Below are positions 42,526 to 49,563 of a stretch of DNA of 49,563 bases, piece by piece. Made by a program: the position numbers and the translations under genes. Position 1 is the stretch's first letter. Every line of letters starts with the position of its first letter. Source of the DNA: Plakobranchus ocellatus (taxonomy: Eukaryota; Mollusca; Gastropoda; Plakobranchidae); assembly GCA_019648995.1 (NCBI GenBank), contig BLXT01000383.1, positions 322,887 to 372,449 of the forward strand. Reading direction: 5' to 3'. Under the pieces are notes generated by a model that was not told the DNA's origin, searched no databases, and worked only from the letters and a program-made list of their open reading frames with translations.

Positions 42526-42599
42526 AATAAAATGAGAGATTAACTTAGAAACAATGTCATGTGGACAGAGAAACAAATCTGGTTATTGTATTTAATAAA
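42526..42599 (+). promoter_or_regulatory. Poly(A) signals AATAAA x2 (distal candidates)
   Basis: Hexamers at 42526 and 42594, at the end of the AU-rich region and before the 42.68 kb minisatellite. Confidence 0.4.
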
Positions 42600-42679
42600 A
42601 AAAAATCTCTCACTAATAAATGCAAAAGATACAAGCAAGCTTTTGCTTTTGTTTTCTATGGATGAGCTGTGCTTGGAAG

Positions 42680-43020
42680 ATTGTAAGTTCTTTGTTTAGT
42701 TTTTAACCAAGTACAATGTTTATGGGTTCTCTGTTTCGTTTTAAATTAAGATCAGTGTTTGTGGGTTCTTTGCTTGATTTTTAACCAAGATCAGTGTTCA
42801 TAAGCTCTTAAGTTGGTTTGTATTTAAGATAGTATTTGTGGGTTCTCTGGCTTGTTTATTTTTAATCCAAGATAGTGTTTGTGAGTTCTTTGGTTGGTTT
42901 TTTTGTAAGATCAGTGTATGGGTTCAATGCTTTTTTTTTTTATCCAAGATCCGTCTTGCGGTTCTTTGGTTGGTTTTTTTTCTTTCTTTTTCCACTAACA
43001 TCAGTGTTCGTGAATTTTAA
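42680..43020. repeat. About 47-bp tandem repeat
   Basis: Seven to eight divergent units of AAGATCAGTGTTTGTGGGTT then CTTTG(G)TTGGTTTTTA, starting just after the distal poly(A) signals. Confidence 0.85.
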
Positions 43021-45320
43021 CTTCACAAGACAAACAAACAAAGGAAAACAAAAAAATAGCTTTAAAAGTTCAAGAAGAAAAGAAACTCAAAATAAAGCTC
43101 TGAATTGGGCCTGCTCTTTGGCTATTCACAGAATGGGATAATGATAGGGACTAAGTTTCCGGCTTGATTGACTCATTGTAACAAATTTCAGTAGTTTGCA
43201 TTTTTTATATGAAAAAGAAGATGATTTTCAGCCCATCTATTCTCTCAAAGAATTGAAGGCAGCTATTTGTTAGGTGCCAACAGTCAATGAGCAAAACAAA
43301 AGCTGGAAGTGTGTTCGAGCCACGGTCAAAACGTGCTTAACCACGGGGCATTTTTTAGAAACTCATTTAAAGCAATCGAACCTCATGTTGGGAATAGTTA
43401 AGTCTTTGCAGTTTGATATTTACCATGTATATGATACAATATAGTTTCCTTATCCAAAATATCGCAAAACAAAAAATTGACAACACCACTCATTGTTACT
43501 TGTAACTGATGACAAATAGAGGCAAAAAAAGCCATTTTGAATTATTAAAGCCATTTCAAAAGTTTATTTGCCATTTTTCCTACCAGAGTGTAACATCATT
43601 AATATAACTGTAGATAAGATTACAAACCTCCATTGGACACATGACTGTGGTGTCAAAATTGTCTACTTTGATGTTCAATCTCATGGTAGAGAAACTGACA
43701 TGCAATATTTTAATGGTTAATACGTTACTTAGGGGTCACTTGTAACTACTATATAAATGACACAAAATTCGTGTTACAAAAAACACTGAAACGAACGAAC
43801 ATGTTTATTTAAAAGCCTTATCCAAATTGAAGGCATATATCAGTTAAGAAACCACATTTACAAACATTTTAAGAAAACAAATTGAGGAGAGAAAAAAGCA
43901 ACAGCATAAAATGTGTGAGCCGCGGTCATTTGTAACAACTAAAGCCATTACACGAAACAAAGAGAGGAAGAAATTTTCATTTACCCTTAAAATGCAACCC
44001 TTAATTTCAGTGCTTCAAATCGAGACTGAAGCTGTTAAAAAATGGGCAAATTATGACAATTCCTTACTGATATTTATTTGAAATTACCCTTTTTGGACAA
44101 TTTGCTGACATACCTTCAATTTCAAGGACAAACTTTGCAGTACAAGTTAAAAATATTTGTAGAGTATGAAATCAAAACATTTTTAATACTCAAAACTATA
44201 AAAATGAAAAAAATGGGCAAAGATTTGCAATAGTATGAGTACGAGGAAAAAAAAAAAAAAAACAATTTGAAACATTCAAGCTTTTCAAAAGTTGCTAAAA
44301 AAAATGCTGCTCATAATAGTTCTTCAACATGCAGAAGATTACTTAGTCCCATAAGAGGCACAATATGATTTGTTGTCCAACTGTTCTCATTGTGGGCTTC
44401 ATTAGTTGCCACATATTGATCGATTTACCTTTGTTATTGACCTTTTAAACTTAAGGGTTCAACATAAGATGCAAGAGTTTTGGATCCTCTGAACTACGTA
44501 TACGTCCTCAATTTTTTTGTTTATGACAGTAAAGACACACTAGTTTATAACGTACCAAAGTTACAAGAAAAGGAGAAATTCATGAATATGTGTTAAAAAT
44601 AAACAAAGGAAATCTCTTTTATAAAGATTTGAGACAAAGGACAATTAGGTATAAGATCGTGAATTGTAAACCTACCTTTTATTGGCACGTTCCAGAACTG
44701 CATATCTGAAAAATGCTGCAGTAATTTTACAAACAAAGCTTGATTGAGTGACTATTAATTAAAACCATAAGGCAAAGGTGACTGCGATTTCTAGGCACTT
44801 TCCGACAAAGGTTTAGAATATTTAGCAATCAGTGGAAGGATTTAAGCAAAGCAGTAAAGGTAGACAGAGAATTACTTTCATTGGCCTTCTTAACTCATGG
44901 GCATTAAGTATTAGAATCAACAACAGCCAGATAAAGTTCACAGAGAATTGGTTTTGGAACACGATCGCCAATATCTGTTCCAGACGATACCTAAAGAAGG
45001 ACTTTACAAAAATTTCGGCAGTAATCACAACCGAATAAAACAATGCCATGTTTCTTTAATCACAATAAATGGTCATGCAAGGCAAATTCACAAACATTGT
45101 TTGGTGCCTATGAATGTTTCGGAGGTTAACTCTTAGCCATATCATATGCAATACTAATGTAAAGAGCTATGATTTTTTATTGGAGGTGACACAAGCTGGG
45201 GGGGTAGAAGATTATAGAGTTTTCTTTTTCTTTAAGTATTCAGTATTATCCATATCTTTCCATTTGTTGAGTAAATAAGTCCTTATTTCAGTAAGTAAAT
45301 GTCTTGGATAGTAGTGTCGT
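43021..45320. other. Intergenic region, no gene recognised
   Basis: AT-rich; TTGTAAC motifs near 43481, 43733 and 43928 may be an old repeat. Short open frames (for example 44832-45038) lack recognisable protein features. Confidence 0.6.
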
Positions 45321-45583
45321 GGTGAATATTCAAGTTTATTCATTCATTCATGAATATTACAGCCGCGAATTAATAATGAAAAATTTCAGGTAGAATATTG
45401 AATATATTTTTAATAAATATACTGTTTTTAATTGTATTCTAAGAATGAAATATTAAGAATGACTTTGAACGTAACTTAGAAACCCATTCAGGCGACTGCA
45501 TGCAGGCAACATTTCCTTTATTCGAGTAACAATCAACGGTACAGTTGAGCAAGAGAGTGCCTATGATAGCGATGCAGACGAAT

Positions 45584-45790
45584 AATCAGTCACTGACGAA
45601 TAATTATTCAATGACGAATAATTATTCAATGACAGCAAATGATTCGATGGCGAGTGAATATTCAATGGCGAGTGAATATTCAATGGCCAGTGAATATTCA
45701 ATGGTCAGTGAATATTCAATAGCCAGCGAATATTCAATGGCGAGTAAATATTTAATAGCGGCAAATGATTCGATGGCGGATTATGAGCAC
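45584..45790. repeat. 18-bp minisatellite (GAATATTCAATGGCGAGT)
   Basis: About 11 units of 18 bp, some as ACGAATAATTATTCAATG. The plus frame is open as a six-residue repeat (MASEYS) but lacks a convincing start context, so it is judged noncoding. Confidence 0.9.
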
Positions 45791-45793
45791 TAG

Positions 45794-46933
45794 ACCTAGC
45801 CTATGACTTCAGTCAGTGTACTTCTTTCCCTATAAATGTGTATGATTACGAAAATCTCTTAAGTTTTAAGCTTTTCCTGTATACTTTTGAAGCATTTTTT
45901 CTTCTTTCTCTATATCCTTTATATATTAGATGTATAATATTTTAACTATTACTCGGTTCAGTTCTTTTTTGTGGATTTGGTTGCATTTTTCTTTTCTTTA
46001 ATCTAAAATTAATCTATAAAGATCTAGTGTATTAATTATTGCTCTTTTCATTTTTTTAAAACTGCATATACTTTAGTCTTTTGTATTAGCCCCTTGTAGA
46101 ACTTGCTTACTCACTGTTTTGAAATAAAAAATTTGAATTTTTTTTTTAAGAGAGCAAAACACATGCGAAGCTTGATAATCCAGTTTCGCAAAGTAATGTC
46201 AAGATAGAGACTTCCCATCTATTTCTGCTAGGTGTTAGGTTCCTTCCCCCCCCCCCCCCAAAAAAATTCATTCATTATTCAATGGTCTATTAATAAATGC
46301 GTTGAATATTCATTCATTCATGAACAAAAAAGATATGAATCACGACCCAACACTCTATGGGTCTATAAAATAGCCTGAAAGATTGCTGGGACTTCGCCCT
46401 CATACTCTGTCCCTGTTCTGATTTGGTAAATGATATGTGTAATAATTTATCGATAAAGAAAAAAAGTTGTCGATTTGATTAAAAATTTTTTTTAAATGTA
46501 TAAACAATAAGCTTTATACTCAAGTATGGACCAATGACTTCTGGGTATCCTTGGTATAAAGCTTAAAAAATCTGAGATTATCTTGTTTAGGGCGGACTAA
46601 ATGCATATTAACCACCATTCGAAAACGTCCAAGAAGAATTATAACGATCTTCACTAATGTGAATAATGAATGGTAGTAGAGCAAGAAACATAAGTATCCC
46701 TGTCCCTCCACTTTCTTTTTTCTGGAAAAAGCTAGCGAAAAAAGGGCCCAGCAACATTTTGTAAAAGTTTGTAAAATTTTTTTTGCTAAAAAAAAAGGCT
46801 CTGACTTTTTTCTCGATAGCGAGAGGCTTTTCTTCATTCATGAGCTTACTTGGTCTATCGATAATTCATAACAAGCCACCAATATCGAAGAAAGCCAGTT
46901 CATGGAAACTCAAAAGAGTCAAAAGCGTCAAAA
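45794..46933. other. Intergenic region and probable 5' flank/UTR of the CCDC15-like gene
   Basis: A poly-C run near 46246-46259 and an ATTCATTCATTCATGAA module at 46305-46323 that echoes one at 45336-45355. The promoter is presumably within the last few hundred bases; no TATA box was identified with confidence. Confidence 0.5.
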
Positions 46934-47113
46934 ATGGCGTCCCGGCAACAAGCGAGACTTTCAAATCAAGCAAGTCAAAAACCTGTTAGCATTAGCAAAG
47001 AAATAATGAGACCCATTATTTCTACTGATGTAATGGGGAACCGAAATGTGGATGTTGTCCCAGTTGGGGCTTGGGTTGAGCCAGCAGATTTAGAAGAGCA
47101 ACCTGATGCTATC
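46934..47113 (+). CDS. CCDC15: CCDC15-like first coding exon
   Basis: ATG in context tcaaaaATGG, 60 codons to donor atc|gtaagt, phase 0. Several out-of-frame upstream ATGs (for example near 46841) precede it. The 5' end of the transcript is not visible. Confidence 0.72.
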
Positions 47114-48897
47114 GTAAGTTAAAATTTTCATTTTGGGTGCAAGAGCAAGTTCAAACAAGTTGCTTTCATTTTTAAACCAACAACTGTAGATCTGTAATTG
47201 AAAACCTTAAGGAGGAGATTCGGGTCTTAAGATCAAATTACACTTTTCATATTCAAAAATTGCATTTGCTATACGTATATGTAGATATAGAAATAGTTAA
47301 AGTATTCAATCCAGGTCACTTGTTACACACCAACCAGCTGTCTTTGTTTCTCATTGGTTGGCAAAACAATGTGCGACCTAGCTGTAGTTGCACTTACAAT
47401 ACAGAAAGAATCGATTGTATCAAGTCCAAGTAATTTTTGGAACCCAAACTTCATAAATAAGCATTTATTATTCTACAATTCCAATACAGATCCACTTTTT
47501 GAAGCATAAAAAAATACCTGTAGTGTATAACAGTAGAGCTTACATTGTATTCTATTCAAGACGTCAAGATAGAAATAATTTATGATTTTGATAATTTGAA
47601 CTGCACAGAGGGCAGCACAAGTGGAAGAAGAGAGACTCAAGCAGTTGGAAGCAGAAAAAGAGAATCGCTTGAAAAGCTTTCAGAGGGAAGTGAAACAGCG
47701 AGTTTGGAAAGCATACCAATTAAAACGTCAGAAACTTCTACAAGAAGCTGAAGAGGCGGTGAGTTTTTCCTACATGGCCCTGTCTCGGTTGCAGCTCATA
47801 GGAAGTGTTGAAAATTCTTCTTCCTCTTCTTATAGGTGTGAGATCTAATACAGATATTGATGAAAAGGCATGTGGATCTGTTTTTTCTGTCTATGGTTTT
47901 CTTTGTTTTCTCAGTGTTTTGTTAAGACTGTTTTTTGTTGTATAAATTAATGCCCAATTTTTTTTTCACATTATTCTTTTCTGTATGGAAGGCATTTTAT
48001 TTAGTGTGAATAAATTATCACATAAATATTGAGGTGAATACCTGTAATCTACATCACTGAGTTCAAACCAGAATATGAAGGTAAAGAAGTCAAAATTACT
48101 GTTGTTTTCCATACAGAAAGTCTTATAGAAAGTTTTCCACAAAGTGAAGGGAGTAGTTTTCATGCCTTTATTAAAATGTTTTCATTTGAAGTCAGACATG
48201 CAAAGATGCAAATGTTTCACTCTGTTAAATATACTGTCATATCTTCCATCATCCCCCCAAAAACTTGAATACCTCTATTCTATTTTTAAGTATAAGGTGT
48301 TTTTTTTTTGTCTTTTTAAGCTGGCCATTACCAACACTTCTAGATTTGTCTTTTTTGCACGGCAGCCACTACAATCTTCTATAATATTGAGTTCTAATAA
48401 ACTAAAGTAGATAATAATTATAGAATTTTTTTTCATTTTTATACATGTATTGGTTCCTATAGGTACAATAAAAGATCAGATTATTAAAAACTAAAATTTT
48501 TCTGAAATGGGCCTGTTTTGGATTCGATTTTTTTTGTAAAGACATCTTTCTATATTATTTTTTGTTTTTGTTACAATTGCTCAATTGCTGTTAAATACAA
48601 TAATGTGCAATAACATTGAGAGATTTTACAATTGTAAAATTTTCAGACATGAGGATATAAATAATTTTTGTATATGTTTGTTTCTCTACAGAAACCTTCA
48701 GTCTTTGTTATTATTTGCTTTTTTTTACATTTTGTTTCCAAGTAACAGTTTTACTTAACATTTTCTGCAGTTTGAGCGTGAAAGAAGGGTCGTACGTCAA
48801 TCATGTTTAACTGGTGAAATGCCGCGAAGAGACACATGCTCTCATAGGAAAGATCTGGATATGGCCATAAGGCAAAGACTCATGATGAAATATGGAG
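46934..48897 (+). CDS. CCDC15: CCDC15-like coiled-coil protein, 5' part (three exons visible, runs off window)
   Basis: Three phase-compatible exons (46934-47113, 47609-47758, 48771-48897) encode about 152 residues: a basic/Ser/Gln start, the segment VVPVGAWVEPADLEEQPDAI, a highly charged coiled coil (EEERLKQLEAEKENRLKSFQ, then REVKQRVWKAYQLKRQKL), then FERERRVVRQ and RRDTCSHRKDLDMAIRQRL. The GAWVE segment followed by an FQREVKQRV coiled coil resembles my memory of CCDC15, reported as a centriole inner-scaffold protein; this name is tentative. No promoter motif was identified. The gene lies about 8.1 kb downstream of the CEP350-like stop on the same strand. Confidence 0.6.
47114..47608. other. 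Intron 1 of the CCDC15-like gene, nothing recognised
   Basis: Unique AT-rich sequence. Confidence 0.6.
47609..47758 (+). CDS. CCDC15: CCDC15-like second exon, coiled coil
   Basis: Acceptor ctgcacag, donor gcg|gtgagt, phase 0, exactly 50 codons, strongly predicted helix with Glu/Lys/Arg/Gln heptads. Confidence 0.8.
47759..48770. other. Intron 2 of the CCDC15-like gene, nothing recognised
   Basis: AT-rich with T tracts; open frames here are low complexity. Confidence 0.6.
48771..48897 (+). CDS. CCDC15: CCDC15-like third exon
   Basis: Acceptor ttttctgcag, donor g|gtaact, phase 0 to 1. It continues the helix and ends AIRQRLMMKYG. The gene continues past the window end. Confidence 0.78.
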
Positions 48898-49209
48898 GTA
48901 ACTGTAAATTTTTACACACTCTTTCTATGGGTGCTCTTCACATCCTTCATGGAAGTGAGAACTGATTTGAGGAGGGCATTTTCATAGACTTGTAGAAGAA
49001 TTATTCATGCGAGTCCATGACAAAATGAAAGGTTTTTTAAAAGGTAAATTCCCCAGAATGATCAGTACCCTTAAAAAGACGGGGGTGGTGGTAAAAACTA
49101 AATCTAAAATATTACAGCATTACTAGAATACAACTAGCAGACAACTTAGCTTGCCTTGTTGCCGCTAAATTGAAGAGGTCAGTTGTTGCCTTTTTGATGA
49201 GTTTTATCT

Positions 49210-49216
<7 letters not shown>

Positions 49217-49255
<39 letters not shown>
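49217..49255. repeat. (TA)n microsatellite
   Basis: About 19 TA units in the intron after the third CCDC15-like exon. Confidence 0.97.
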
Positions 49256-49259
<4 letters not shown>

Positions 49260-49360
49260 GTTTCACCTCATTGACACTTGATGAGGGCACATTTTTTAGT
49301 TGCTTCTCTTTGTTCTCTCAGCACAAATTTATAGAGTTAAACTTAATCTCTTCAGACTGG

Positions 49361-49460
49361 TAGAAAGTGATGGTGGTGATTAAAACATTGGCCATCTACC
49401 TGACACTGCTGAATGCCCAGAAAAACCAAGACTCCACTACTCTTGGTCACCCCATGGTCA
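49361..49460 (+). mobile_element. SINE 3' body fragment
   Basis: The stretch with AATGCCCAGAAAAACCAAGA and CTCCACTACTCTTGGTCACC aligns by eye with GTGCCAAGAACAACCAGGAC and CCTACTCCTGGTTCC of the SINE at 40281-40545. Confidence 0.55.
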
Positions 49461-49563
49461 TTCAAAGTCTGACACATATATTTTAGTTTGTTTTTGTTTT
49501 TTTTTAATCATCAGTTTATTAATTTAAAACATATAAGTTTTTTTCAACACGCTTCTTTTTTTT

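Larger units (their letters stand above)
38803..42600 (+). other. CEP350-like 3' UTR / downstream region
   Basis: AU-rich, no convincing coding. AATAAA signals lie at 39589-39594 (787 bases after the stop), 42526-42531 and 42594-42599. Either a short UTR ending near 39.6 kb or a long one to about 42.6 kb is possible. It holds (TA)n tracts near 39890-39920 and 40990-41020 and a SINE at 40281-40545. Confidence 0.6.

Noticed and set aside
45545..45793. Possible repeat protein MASEYS-type
   Set aside because: No convincing ATG at the start and the sequence is a tandem 18-bp repeat in intergenic DNA.
1..49563. CRISPR array, bacterial defence or viral insertion
   Set aside because: The tandem arrays are contiguous minisatellites without spacers; the genome is eukaryotic and no viral protein was recognised.

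Overview
The window is eukaryotic, from an animal with long AT-rich introns (GT...AG), many microsatellites, minisatellites and tRNA-derived SINE fragments, plus one assembly gap of 222 N. The proteins are metazoan centrosomal and ciliary ones. Gene content and repeat style suggest a lophotrochozoan invertebrate, most likely a gastropod mollusc, but that species guess rests on inference and is only moderately supported.

About 80% of the window is one plus-strand gene whose exons can be followed in unbroken reading phase from 999 to the stop codon at 38802: 39 exons, plus one optional 36-nt exon and at least one missing piece in the N gap. The roughly 2,920 codons recovered match the order of conserved blocks in centrosome-associated protein 350 (CEP350/CAP350). 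These blocks are a basic N-terminal region, an SSWR block, a HYD coiled-coil block, the long central coiled coils, a CAP-Gly domain near 35.4 kb and the conserved C-terminal block ending near 38.8 kb. Roughly the first 250-280 residues expected from the human protein lie upstream of the window. Features of this copy include a consensus IQ motif, at least five copies of an ISEH-like motif, and four Y-x-x-x-F acidic motifs.

From 38803 to about 42.6 kb is a long, AU-rich 3' UTR or downstream region with several AATAAA signals and a SINE. About 4 kb of intergenic DNA follows, with minisatellites. At 46934 a second plus-strand gene begins: three exons of a coiled-coil protein with a VPVGAWVE segment. 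It resembles CCDC15, a centriole inner-scaffold protein, and runs off the window end. If that call holds, two centriolar genes sit head to tail.

Introns carry most of the unexplained structure. There are tandem copies of an exon end with its splice donor (24.3-24.8 kb, and a weaker case at 14.3-14.6 kb), a 399-bp TTAA-flanked inverted-repeat element (30.6-31.0 kb), a retrotransposon nuclease-like remnant beside a SINE (22.5-23.2 kb), minisatellites of 87, 27, about 57, about 47 and 18 bp, and a 29-nt candidate poison exon at 6760-6788. No bacterial-type defence or CRISPR system is present, and no intact transposon was found.
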